Source: Lentibacillus sediminis
GTDB taxonomy: Bacteria; Bacillota; Bacilli; Bacillales; Amphibacillaceae
Assembly (NCBI RefSeq): GCF_002763455.1
Contig: NZ_NIXK01000012.1
Location: forward strand, 1 to 64,000
Direction of reading: 5' to 3'
DNA length: 64,000 bases
The notes beneath the pieces are model-generated. The model searched no databases. It worked only from the letters and a program-made list of their open reading frames with translations, and was not told where the DNA came from. The translations under genes were made by a program, and so were the position numbers. Shown piece by piece: positions 8,671 to 16,378 of the stretch. Positions within the stretch are counted from its first letter, which is position 1. Each line of letters opens with the position of its first letter.

Positions 8671-9369
8671 TCATCCACTCAAATAACGCTTCCCCAATTG
8701 CTGGCCAATCGCTTTAGCAAACATCTCCCCCGTAAAATCAGGAAAATGAACATCCGAGAAATACAGTTCCGATTCAGCCGACTGCCAAAGCAGGAAATTA
8801 CTTAGTCTCCGCTCCCCGCCCGTCCGAATAACCATGTCGGGGGACGGCAGATCTCCCGTGTACAAACACTGCTGCAGCTTTTTCTCTGTAATATCTTCCT
8901 CGCTGATCTTCCCATTCCTGACTTCCTCCATCAGCATTTTCGCGGCATGAACAATATCCCCTCTGCCGCCATAATTGAAGGCGAAATTGACGATCATGCC
9001 GGTATTATTCGCTGTCGAAGTAACCGCCTTTTCCAGCACTTCCCGGGTTTTACCGGGAACGGGCGTCAGGTTGCCGGAAATTCGGATCTGAATATTCCTT
9101 TTCATAAATTCCGGAAGCTTTTTATGAAAGAATCGTACCGGCAAATCCATCAGGTACTTCACCTCATCGTGGGGTCTGGACCAGTTTTCCGAGGAAAATG
9201 CATACAGCGTCAGCACGTTGATACCCAGCTCAATACTCGCATCAATAATCTCTTCCATTCGTTTTGAACCCGCATAATGGCCTTCACTTCGGCTTATCCC
9301 TCTTTTTTTGCCCCACCTGCCATTGCCATCCATGATAATCGCCACATGGGCAGGACTGCCTTTGCACAT
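8671..9369 (-). CDS. Isoprenyl transferase (undecaprenyl-diphosphate synthase family, paralogue)
   Basis: 232 residues. The catalytic aspartate is D14 in IIMDGNGRWGKK. The family blocks AFSSENWSRP, FNYGGRGDI and RLSNFLLWQSAESELYF are all present. It condenses isopentenyl diphosphate onto an allylic primer to make a cis-polyprenyl diphosphate. The context (DUF817, HTH/DUF2975) is not the usual frr-uppS-cdsA operon, so this is a second, accessory copy. The usual RTSGE motif reads RTGGE. Product length cannot be inferred. Confidence 0.85.
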   Translation of the reverse strand: MCKGSPAHVAIIMDGNGRWGKKRGISRSEGHYAGSKRMEEIIDASIELGINVLTLYAFSSENWSRPHDEVKYLMDLPVRFFHKKLPEFMKRNIQIRISGNLTPVPGKTREVLEKAVTSTANNTGMIVNFAFNYGGRGDIVHAAKMLMEEVRNGKISEEDITEKKLQQCLYTGDLPSPDMVIRTGGERRLSNFLLWQSAESELYFSDVHFPDFTGEMFAKAIGQQLGKRYLSG

Positions 9370-9384
9370 CTGACTTCACCCTCC

Positions 9385-9609
9385 TTATAGCTCTTGAGTA
9401 TCCTCATCACTCCGGTATTCCAAAAGATCCCCAGGCTGACAATCCAACGCCTTGCATATCCCCTCCAACGTTGATAACCGAACTGCCTTTGCTTTTCCAT
9501 TTTTCAATATGGAAAGATTGGCCATGGTGATTCCTACCCGCTCGGAAAGCTCCGTTACGCTCATTTTCCGCTTTGCCAGCATCACATCTATATTTATGAT
9601 AATCGCCAT
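9385..9609 (-). CDS. Small XRE-family HTH regulator (YozG-like)
   Basis: 74 residues from ATG 9609 (GAGGTG 6 bases upstream). It is a single helix-turn-helix: VMLAKRKMSVTELSERVGIT then LSILKNGKAKAVRLSTLEGICKALDC. Such mini-regulators are habitually paired with a DUF2975 membrane protein, and that gene ends 10 bases upstream of this start. The pair probably responds to a membrane signal; its target genes are unknown. Confidence 0.85.
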   Translation of the reverse strand: MAIIINIDVMLAKRKMSVTELSERVGITMANLSILKNGKAKAVRLSTLEGICKALDCQPGDLLEYRSDEDTQEL

Positions 9610-9619
9610 TGTTTTCACC

Positions 9620-10111
9620 TCAGACCGTTAGATCATTTTCTTCTTTTATATCAATAGCTTGTTGCAAGAGTCTTTGGAGAACAGAAGCAAAGACTGCAAT
9701 AACGAATGAAGCACCGCTAATTACCATCCCAATTAATAGAAGACCCGGTGCGTCATCCCACTCCGCCACGATGGAAACCAATGGCAGTATGACAATATAT
9801 AAGCCACTGAGTATTTTGGCGTAATTTTTTATTTTTTTCAGGGCTATAACAGAGGCTTGAGAAAAGGCTTGATTCTTCTCAATATAACTCAATAATTTTA
9901 ACGTTTGATACAATGCCAAATAAAACGGTATCGCTGCTATATACATAACAATTAAAATACCAAGTACAATGTAGCCGAGCGCAGCGCCATTTGCTGCTTG
10001 CCCAACCGCTTCATTTACTATCTGTGGCAATACAAATAAACATAAGGCAAGTACAGGAATCCCAATAATGATAATAATTATTTTTAAAAATAACGTTGAA
10101 ACTTGTTTCAT
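9620..10111 (-). CDS. DUF2975 membrane protein
   Basis: 163 residues from ATG 10111 (GAGGTG 6 bases upstream). Four hydrophobic segments are spaced as in DUF2975 (about residues 10-30, 43-65, 100-120, 128-150), with YQTLKLLSYIEKNQAFSQAS between the second and third. It forms an operon with the XRE regulator. Function is undescribed; the pairing suggests it senses a signal or sequesters the regulator. Confidence 0.8.
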   Translation of the reverse strand: MKQVSTLFLKIIIIIIGIPVLALCLFVLPQIVNEAVGQAANGAALGYIVLGILIVMYIAAIPFYLALYQTLKLLSYIEKNQAFSQASVIALKKIKNYAKILSGLYIVILPLVSIVAEWDDAPGLLLIGMVISGASFVIAVFASVLQRLLQQAIDIKEENDLTV

Positions 10112-10223
10112 AAAAAGCACCTCTATTCGGTTGTTTTCAGATTGATTATAGCAGGTTATTTATTGATTTACAATAAATAATTTATGTTTTTTATTATGTT
10201 TTTGTTGAATATCACACCAATAA

Positions 10224-10263
10224 AAAAAGCATGCCGGAGTGAATTTTACTCCAACATGCGTTT
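10224..10263 (-). terminator. Terminator of the SDR gene
   Basis: The hairpin GCATGCCGGAGT / ACTCCAACATGC (10231-10261) is followed on the minus strand by seven T. It lies 30 bases past the SDR stop. Confidence 0.85.
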
Positions 10264-10290
10264 TAATCAGGTATTCAGCTTATAAATTTT

Positions 10291-11055
10291 TTAATCTGCC
10301 TGCATTCCACCGTCCACATTATACAGGGATCCGTTTACAAACGTTGCGTTGTCGGAAGCAAGGAACAGCACAACTTGTGCTACTTCTTTTGGCGTTCCAA
10401 AGCGGCCTGCAGGTATTCCCTGTCTGATGGCTTCTGCCGCTGCTTCCGGGTCATCAGGAGATGTGTTTTGCTGGATGGTCGACAGCATTTGTGTATCGAT
10501 TGCCGCCGGCGCAACCGCATTTACGCGAACACCGCTTTCTGCCGCTTCCAGGGCAGCTGTTTTCGTCAGCCCGGCAACCGCGTGTTTAGATGCAATGTAG
10601 CCGGACATCCCTGCAGAACCGATATATGCCGCGTTGGACGCTGTGTTAATAATACTTCCTGAACCCTGTGACTCCATTTGCGGTATGACATGTTTTAGTC
10701 CAAGGAAGATACCGGTTACATTAATGCCCATCACACTTTCAAACTGATCTTTGGACAAGTCTTTAATTTTCTCGAAAGGACCGTTGACACCAGCGTTATT
10801 GAAGAATACGTCAATACGGCCATAGGCATCTAATGTCTGTTTCACATAGTTTTTCACGTCTTCCTCATCGGTCACGTTAGCTTGAACAACCATAATCTTA
10901 TCCTGATCGCCTTTTAATGTTTCTTTCGTCTTCGTTAACGCTTCCTGGTTGATGTCAACAAGTACAACGGTGTCACCTTGATCTAGGAATTCCTGAGCGG
11001 TTTCCATCCCGATTCCGCCCGCACCACCTGTTATGAGTACAACTTTTTCTGCCAC
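10291..11055 (-). CDS. SDR-family oxidoreductase
   Basis: 254 residues. It has the cofactor motif TGGAGGIG (residues 9-16), the acidic NAD-type residue in VLVDINQE, NNAG at about 90, catalytic S/Y/K with YIASKH, and the closing FVNGSLYNVDGGMQAD. The fold and residues mark a classical short-chain dehydrogenase, probably NAD-dependent; the substrate is unknown. GTG 11055 follows GAGGAGGAATTTTA. A perfect 16-base palindrome upstream (11089-11104) suggests repression by a MarR-type protein. Confidence 0.88.
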   Translation of the reverse strand: MAEKVVLITGGAGGIGMETAQEFLDQGDTVVLVDINQEALTKTKETLKGDQDKIMVVQANVTDEEDVKNYVKQTLDAYGRIDVFFNNAGVNGPFEKIKDLSKDQFESVMGINVTGIFLGLKHVIPQMESQGSGSIINTASNAAYIGSAGMSGYIASKHAVAGLTKTAALEAAESGVRVNAVAPAAIDTQMLSTIQQNTSPDDPEAAAEAIRQGIPAGRFGTPKEVAQVVLFLASDNATFVNGSLYNVDGGMQAD

Positions 11056-11088
11056 TAAAATTCCTCCTCTGGTTTTTGGAATCTAATA

Positions 11089-11104
11089 TATCAACTAGTT
11101 GATA
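11089..11104. promoter_or_regulatory. MarR-type operator upstream of the SDR gene
   Basis: A perfect 16-base palindrome, TATCAACTAGTTGATA, lies 34 bases upstream of the SDR start. Sequence and length are typical of MarR/DUF24-class sites. No such regulator is encoded in the window. Confidence 0.55.
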
Positions 11105-11186
11105 CTTCTAATTTTAGAAGCAAATTTCAAACAGTTCAATTAATGTGCTCAAATTGGCCTGGTTTTATAGCAGTAATTAAGAAAAA

Positions 11187-11975
11187 CTATTTTAGATCTG
11201 AAATAATAGAAGAGACAATATGCACCGAATCCCATTCTCCTTCAGACACAAACGTGATTGGGTACTTTTTCCGAAAAAGTTTCTCATCGATTTCCTCAAT
11301 TCCAAGCCCTTCTTCATGCAGATTTTTCACTTCGCCATAAAGGTTTTCCAGGTACTCTAATTTCCGGCCGATCGCCACCTTTCCATCCTCTATGTAACCG
11401 GCATGACAGCAAAACATCGACCCAAAGTCATAGGTGAGCAGGCTTCGGAGGGAATCCAAACGCTCAGGGATAGATTCATTTCTCATGATTACCTTTGTCT
11501 TCGGGGAAACAAATAAATCACCTGAAAACATCGTCCCTGTTTCATCGTTAAAAAGACAATTATGGTCATTTGCGTGTCCAGGTGTGTAAATCACGTTCCA
11601 TTCTTTATTTCTGGATGTAATCGTATCTTTCATCGGTAACACCTTAAATTCCTTTCGCAGCCCCCAGGTATCCTGGCGATATTTCGGGTATGGAACCGCC
11701 TGCGCACATACGTCGATTCCTTTTGGATGAACATAGATTGGCACATCCAGGTTATCCTGAATCCATGGAGCCGTACCACTGTGGTCTTCATGGCTGTGTG
11801 TTAAAGCTACCAGGTCAAAGGAAACGCTTCCGTAAAAAGACACCAAATCAGATTCATAGCGCTGCGGTCCCGTATCAACTAACATGCCATCAACTAAAAA
11901 GGCAAAAACCTTCCCCATTTCCGGAACAGTCATTTCCACACAGGTAACGCCATCTCTAACATATGCTTGAAACAA
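11187..11975 (-). CDS. MBL-fold metallo-hydrolase
   Basis: 262 residues. The metal site HSHEDHSG lies near residue 60, with a further ligand set at TPGHANDH and a late His in CCHAGY. This is the glyoxalase II/beta-lactamase fold with a binuclear metal centre; the substrate is unknown. TTG 11975 is supported by GGGGAGGGGAG upstream. A FadR-like palindrome (12019-12036) in the promoter area hints at a role linked to acyl-CoA metabolism. Confidence 0.85.
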   Translation of the reverse strand: MFQAYVRDGVTCVEMTVPEMGKVFAFLVDGMLVDTGPQRYESDLVSFYGSVSFDLVALTHSHEDHSGTAPWIQDNLDVPIYVHPKGIDVCAQAVPYPKYRQDTWGLRKEFKVLPMKDTITSRNKEWNVIYTPGHANDHNCLFNDETGTMFSGDLFVSPKTKVIMRNESIPERLDSLRSLLTYDFGSMFCCHAGYIEDGKVAIGRKLEYLENLYGEVKNLHEEGLGIEEIDEKLFRKKYPITFVSEGEWDSVHIVSSIISDLK

Positions 11976-12018
11976 ATTGACTCCCCTCCCCTTCTATTGC
12001 TTTTAACCTAACACAAAG

Positions 12019-12036
12019 TGAATGAATAGTCACTCA
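12019..12036. promoter_or_regulatory. FadR(YsiA)-like operator upstream of the MBL hydrolase
   Basis: TGAATGAATAGTCACTCA matches the Bacillus fatty-acid-degradation repressor site (TGAATGANTANTCATTCA) at all but one defined position. It lies about 45 bases upstream of the TTG start on the minus strand. Confidence 0.5.
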
Positions 12037-12049
12037 TTTAATTTGCTCA

Positions 12050-12085
12050 TAAAAATGACGCGATCCACTGTTGTGAATCACGCCC
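12050..12085 (-). terminator. Terminator of the ABC exporter operon
   Basis: An 11-pair stem (GCGTGATTCAC against GTGGATCGCGT, minus strand, with wobble pairs) is followed by TCATTTTTA. It lies directly past the permease stop. Confidence 0.7.
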
Positions 12086-12090
12086 TATAA

Positions 12091-12849
12091 CTACTTCAAA
12101 TCCTCTTTCAACTTATACCTAACAGCAATAAAGGAAAATAACAGTATAAAAATTACCGCAACACCAGCAACGTGGATGACATCACCCATGTTATTCAAAT
12201 CCTTTATGCTGGTAATCGTGTTCACCAGCAAGTAGGAAGACACATTTAAATCACTAATGAGAGATTCCACTGCACCCACTATCATCCCAGGTACATTTAA
12301 CCCAAGGACCAGCCCAATTACTAAGCTGGCAATCAAGTTTTTCGTGATCATCGCGATACACAAGACCACAATGGAAAATGCCCAATGAAGTAAAAACTGG
12401 CCCACAAGCAATTTTATAAAAAAGCCCACATCTCCAATAGCTGTATTACCGAAGAAAATGCTTCTTCCGATAAGATCAGCAATAACCATCGTTGTTAACA
12501 TAAGCAGCACGAACAGGCCCAGAATCAGGATTTTCGAAAGGACGGAATACATCCGCGCATTCTTCATGGAGATATAATTCTTGTAGAATCCGGTATTGTA
12601 TTCGCTCATATAGAAATAAACACTGAATACAGCGACATACATCAGCACCCATGATGGCGTTTGCGACAATACTGATTGGATAAACTCACTGGCATTCATT
12701 GCACTAACTGGGATGCCACCTTGTTCAACGGGGTATTGACTCATCATGAAGATGCCAAAGATTTGAAAGGCAGCGTAGATGAACAACAATAAATACATAA
12801 TTCTATTGTTTTTAAAGCGGTGAAGGTCCATTTTGAAGAGATTAATCAT
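12091..12849 (-). CDS. ABC-2-type permease of a BcrAB-like exporter
   Basis: 252 residues from ATG 12849 (GAGG 9 bases upstream), overlapping the ATPase gene by 8 bases. Six hydrophobic segments with a large extracytoplasmic gap after the first match ABC-2 permeases of lantibiotic or bacitracin immunity exporters. It pairs with the upstream ATPase as a half-size transporter. The substrate is unknown; the adjacent two-component genes suggest an antimicrobial peptide. Confidence 0.85.
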   Translation of the reverse strand: MINLFKMDLHRFKNNRIMYLLLFIYAAFQIFGIFMMSQYPVEQGGIPVSAMNASEFIQSVLSQTPSWVLMYVAVFSVYFYMSEYNTGFYKNYISMKNARMYSVLSKILILGLFVLLMLTTMVIADLIGRSIFFGNTAIGDVGFFIKLLVGQFLLHWAFSIVVLCIAMITKNLIASLVIGLVLGLNVPGMIVGAVESLISDLNVSSYLLVNTITSIKDLNNMGDVIHVAGVAVIFILLFSFIAVRYKLKEDLK

Positions 12850-13768
12850 GAGAATCAACCTCGCTTCCCGTCCGCTTCAAAAAATATTGTTCCAAACTCT
12901 GCTTATGCTTCAGGATCGAATGAACAGAAATTCCGTTTTCAACTAAAACCTTTGTTATTTGATGGTTTTCAATATGTGTATCATAGACATACACGGTTCC
13001 ATCGCTAATCACTTTGTAATTCTTTATATTCAGTTGCTCTTCCAGGATGGGGATGGCCATTCTTGCTTCGTCCACTTCTACTTCAATACGCTCTTCGCAT
13101 TTAAGCTGCAACTCTTCTTTAGAATTAATCTCAATAACTTCTCCCTCATGAAGGATCGCGTACTTGGTCGCTACTTTTGACAGTTCCTCCAGAATATGGC
13201 TGGAAATAATGATGGTCATGCCGGTTTTATTCAGTTGCAAAATCAGCTTTCTGACCTCGGAAATGCCCTGCGGATCCAAACCGTTGATCGGTTCATCCAA
13301 AATCAAAACATCGGGGCTTCCCATCAGCGCAACAGCAATCCCAAGTCGTTGCTTCATCCCCATGGAATAGTTTTTCACCTTCGTCTTGTTTGATTCATCC
13401 AGTCCGACAAGCTTTAGCAGTTCGTTAATATGCTTTTTCCTGCCTTTTAGCCCATAGGAGATCGCTATCAAATCCAGATTTTCATAGGCGGAATAATGGG
13501 GAAGCAACCCCGCGTCCTCAATCAGCAAGCCCATTCGTTCAAAATAAGCATGATTATCACTAACTGCATGATTAAATAAATGGATTTCTCCTGATGACGG
13601 ATACATTAATCCACCAATCATTTTCAGCAATGTGGACTTCCCTGCTCCATTTTGCCCAATCAAACCAAAAATTTCGCCTTTCGCTATTTTGAAATCCGCC
13701 TTATGCACTGCGGTCTTCGCTTTGAATTGTTTGGTCAGCTGATTCACTTCAATAATTGCTTGCGACAT
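12842..13768 (-). CDS. ABC transporter ATP-binding protein (BcrA type)
   Basis: 308 residues from ATG 13768 (GAGGAGG 9 bases upstream). Walker A is GQNGAGKST, the signature is YSMGMKQRLGIA, and Walker B is DVLILDEP followed by INGLDPQG. The C-terminal ~90 residues form the regulatory extension typical of bacitracin/lantibiotic exporter ATPases. It lies downstream of a response regulator gene with a possible attenuating hairpin between them. Confidence 0.9.
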   Translation of the reverse strand: MSQAIIEVNQLTKQFKAKTAVHKADFKIAKGEIFGLIGQNGAGKSTLLKMIGGLMYPSSGEIHLFNHAVSDNHAYFERMGLLIEDAGLLPHYSAYENLDLIAISYGLKGRKKHINELLKLVGLDESNKTKVKNYSMGMKQRLGIAVALMGSPDVLILDEPINGLDPQGISEVRKLILQLNKTGMTIIISSHILEELSKVATKYAILHEGEVIEINSKEELQLKCEERIEVEVDEARMAIPILEEQLNIKNYKVISDGTVYVYDTHIENHQITKVLVENGISVHSILKHKQSLEQYFLKRTGSEVDSHD

Positions 13769-13793
13769 GTTCAACGCCCTCCTCTATAAAAAG

Positions 13794-13813
13794 GTTAGCA
13801 AAAAGAAGCTAAC
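13794..13813 (-). terminator. Possible internal terminator or attenuator between response regulator and ABC genes
   Basis: A perfect inverted repeat GTTAGC / GCTAAC with an 8-base loop is followed on the minus strand by CCTTTTTAT. It sits in the 84-base gap and would partly separate regulator and exporter expression. The stem is short, so it may leak. Confidence 0.5.
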
Positions 13814-13852
13814 AAACCGCCAAGAAAAAGTTAAGAAAGTTCAAAGGAAAAA

Positions 13853-14536
13853 TTATGTACTCAACCGGAAGCCAATTCCCCAGACCGTGTCAATGTAAGT
13901 CTCGCTGTCATGGTGCTTGATCTTATTGCGAATATTGCTGATGTGAACCGTGATGGTCTTGTCTTCTCCTATATACATCTCATCCCATGCAAGCTCATAC
14001 AAATCCTGCTTTGTAAACACCCGTGTCGGATTTTTCAACAGGAGCTCAATAATTTTGTATTCCTGTTTGGTAAGATTTAACTCAGCATTATGGACGCGAA
14101 CGCTCATTGCAGCTGTGTCCATCAGCAGATTTTTATGCCTGTACGGAGCACCGGATTCGGTTTTGGCATTTCTTTTTAACTGTGCATGGATTCTGGCAAG
14201 CAATTCCTCCACTTCAAACGGTTTTGTGACATAATCATCGGCTCCCAAATCGAACAAGTTTAATTTATGATCCAGTTTGTCCTTGGCCGACAAAACAATA
14301 ACAGGTGTATCGTGCGTTAATTCCGTTCGTAATTCATGCATAAAGGCCTCCCCCGACAGACCAGGCAGCATGAGATCCAATATAATCAGCTCATAGACAT
14401 GTTGAGCAACGTGCATTTTTCCCTCACTGCCGGAATACGCCTGCGTGCACAGAAAACCCTCTTTTCGCAGCACGTTGTATATAATGTTGTTGATATGCTC
14501 ATCGTCCTCAATAATCAGTATACTGGGCTGCCTCAT
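13853..14536 (-). CDS. OmpR/PhoB-family response regulator
   Basis: 227 residues. The receiver domain (1-120) has the acidic pair in IIEDDE, the phospho-acceptor Asp in LIILDLMLPG and the conserved Lys in YVTKPF. The C-terminal winged helix (about 130-227) has TKQEYKIIELLLKNP and TVWGIGFRLS. The start overlaps the kinase stop by 4 bases (ATGA). It probably activates the downstream exporter genes in response to a cell-envelope stressor. Confidence 0.93.
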   Translation of the reverse strand: MRQPSILIIEDDEHINNIIYNVLRKEGFLCTQAYSGSEGKMHVAQHVYELIILDLMLPGLSGEAFMHELRTELTHDTPVIVLSAKDKLDHKLNLFDLGADDYVTKPFEVEELLARIHAQLKRNAKTESGAPYRHKNLLMDTAAMSVRVHNAELNLTKQEYKIIELLLKNPTRVFTKQDLYELAWDEMYIGEDKTITVHISNIRNKIKHHDSETYIDTVWGIGFRLST

Positions 14537-15447
14537 CTCACACTCTCCTTTTCCGTCTTGGTAAAGGCCACACTTATGATAAATTGGTTATCCTTCAACT
14601 CAGCATGGACATCCCCGTTCATTTTCTCCATCAGCGATTTAACGATAGAAAGTCCGAGTCCCGAAGAATGGTTCGTGCGTGATGTGTCTTCTTTGTAGAA
14701 ACGGGTGAATATTTTACCAGGATCGATGGGTTCGCTCCGCTTTAGCAAATTGGTAAAGTGAAACAAAACTTCCTTTTCCTTTTCTTCATACCGGATAGTT
14801 AAAACGCCTTTTCCGTGCACAAAGTAGTTTCTTAGAATATTTTCGCATACCCTTTCCAGCGCACTTTCATTTCCCGTGATATAAATCGGTGATTCAGGGA
14901 GGATGAAATCCGGTTCATCGCCGCTTTGTGAAAACTCGTCGATAAAGGAGAATAGATGCCTTTTCAGCACGTTACTAATATCGATCGGTTCCAGTTCCAA
15001 AGTATAATCCGGGTTTTGTAGTTTCGTATACAGAAACAGCTCGTCGACAAGCGTTGTAATCTGTTTTATTCTGGTCTGGGCCATCGTGACATATTGCGTC
15101 TTTTCTGTAACGTCTTCGGAGCGTTCGGCCAGCTGAAGATAGCCGTCAAGTGATGTAATCGGGGTTCGGATATCATGGGACAGGCTAACGATCGTCGCAT
15201 TGATTTCCTCACTTTTCTTTATAAATTCCTGGTTCAGTTCTCTTTGATTGCGGAGTATCGTGTTACACAAATTGATTAATTGATAGATTTCCTTAGGCTT
15301 GATTTGGGTTTGGATAAATTTGAAGGAATTATGTTTTGAAATGAAGGCCAATTGATTGCCGATATCCTTTATCTGGTTCTTGTAGTACAGTATGTAAACG
15401 GTTTGGATTATTAAAGCAATGGATAACAGAATTAGGGCGATAAGCAT
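14533..15447 (-). CDS. Sensor histidine kinase with a single N-terminal membrane helix
   Basis: 304 residues from ATG 15447 (AAAGGAA 8 bases upstream; the longer frame to 15555 has no ribosome site). One transmembrane helix (2-22) is followed directly by a short linker and H-box SLSHDIRTPITSL, N-box ENILRNYFVHGKG and G-box SGLGLSIVKSL. There is almost no extracellular sensor, a feature of intramembrane-sensing kinases tied to antimicrobial peptide exporters. It is the first gene of an operon with the regulator and the ABC pair. Confidence 0.9.
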   Translation of the reverse strand: MLIALILLSIALIIQTVYILYYKNQIKDIGNQLAFISKHNSFKFIQTQIKPKEIYQLINLCNTILRNQRELNQEFIKKSEEINATIVSLSHDIRTPITSLDGYLQLAERSEDVTEKTQYVTMAQTRIKQITTLVDELFLYTKLQNPDYTLELEPIDISNVLKRHLFSFIDEFSQSGDEPDFILPESPIYITGNESALERVCENILRNYFVHGKGVLTIRYEEKEKEVLFHFTNLLKRSEPIDPGKIFTRFYKEDTSRTNHSSGLGLSIVKSLMEKMNGDVHAELKDNQFIISVAFTKTEKESVR

Positions 15448-15748
15448 TTGATCAGTTCCTTTCTGTCTTGCATGATATCTTTGGCGGCAATCTTTTAATC
15501 TACTTATATTAGTTGTGTGCCTGTTTCGTTTTACGGCTTCTAAAGGTGATAACAAAATCTGTCGTTCAAACGCGTGGAATTCTGGGTTGTAGTTTCTGTG
15601 GAGTGAGTTAGATTTGTCTTTTAGGCATCAAGAAATCAGAACTGAAATCTCATCAAGGTCTTTATCGACTGCGGCAAAATTGTACATTATAAGTTGCTAA
15701 TAATTTTCTCTTTAGTCTTTGGTGAGCCGAATCAAGTGATAAACTTTT

Positions 15749-15859
15749 TCAACCATTTAAACGATGCTCTTCCGCAAGAAGCAACTTTTCCATTAAATCA
15801 ATTAATACCTTTTCTCCAGAAGCATCATTTCTCAAAGTGATAGACGGCTCTTTATTCAC
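15749..15859 (-). CDS. Small 36-residue hypothetical protein
   Basis: A short frame from GTG 15859 to TGA 15749, MNKEPSITLRNDASGEKVLI then DLMEKLLLAEEHRLNG. An ideal ribosome site GGAGG lies 8 bases before the start. The peptide is charged, with a predicted amphipathic C-terminal helix and no membrane segment. It is isolated, with over 300 bases of non-coding DNA on either side. I do not recognise it. The strong ribosome site is the main support. Confidence 0.55.
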   Translation of the reverse strand: MNKEPSITLRNDASGEKVLIDLMEKLLLAEEHRLNG

Positions 15860-16017
15860 AATAAATTCCTCCAATTTTCCATTTTATTATACCACATGCA
15901 AAAGATGAGATTGCGTTTTTTCAGCCATTCTTTAATTGTTTTATACATTCACGTATCTGCTGTCTTTCAAAAGACTTGTGTCAAGAAACTCTTAAAATCA
16001 TAAAAGTGTACAATGGA

Positions 16018-16026
16018 TGGTATAAT
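16018..16026 (+). promoter_or_regulatory. Extended -10 promoter for the candidate RNA
   Basis: TGGTATAAT is a perfect TATAAT with the TG dinucleotide of an extended -10; the -35 region is poor. Transcription would begin near 16033 and run into the structured segment. Confidence 0.5.
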
Positions 16027-16032
16027 ACACAT

Positions 16033-16240
16033 AGAAAGATTACCATTGCATGCAATATAAAAACCGCTCCATCGGCAATGGAACGGTTTACGCATTGAAC
16101 CGTACCCTTCAATGGAGGATGGCTCATCAACGGAAAAGGATCTCCCGGATTAGAGCGGTCAACTCAGAGGGGAGGTCCTTAATCTATGCTGGGATATAGC
16201 GACCAGTGTCCTAAATAAAATCATTACAGGCTTTTTTTGC
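16033..16240 (+). ncRNA. Candidate structured non-coding RNA
   Basis: Starting just after the extended -10 box there are successive hairpins: AAACCGCTCCAT / ATGGAACGGTTT (16070-16089), CATTGAA / TTCAATG (16093-16113), and a nested GGTC-CTAT / ATAG-GACC structure (16174-16204). It ends at a run of seven T (16231-16237). A GGGGAGG at 16169-16175 precedes an 11-codon frame (16186-16218), too short to call a gene. On the minus strand the first hairpin is followed by five T, so an antisense transcript could end there. It may be a regulatory RNA or part of a type I toxin-antitoxin pair; no toxin ORF is visible. Confidence 0.4.
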
Positions 16241-16378
16241 TTTTTACTGAATCCCTATCCATTTATAACTAACGACACCCTATAATTAGTATGACCATTC
16301 AATTGTCCCAAAAACTCATCCAACATTTCATTCGATGGGAATCAGCATTCGAGCAGGACAACTAAACGTTCATTTCTA

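Larger units (their letters stand above)
15860..16378. other. Gene-poor region between the small ORF and the LysR gene
   Basis: No ORF here has both a plausible start and protein-like composition. Within it lies a candidate structured RNA (16021-16240), described separately. The remainder (16246-16378) shows nothing I can name. Confidence 0.5.

Noticed and set aside
16060-16250. Riboswitch (T-box, c-di-GMP, SAM) interpretation of the structured region
   Set aside because: None of the signature sequences of these classes is present, and no gene follows on the plus strand within reach.
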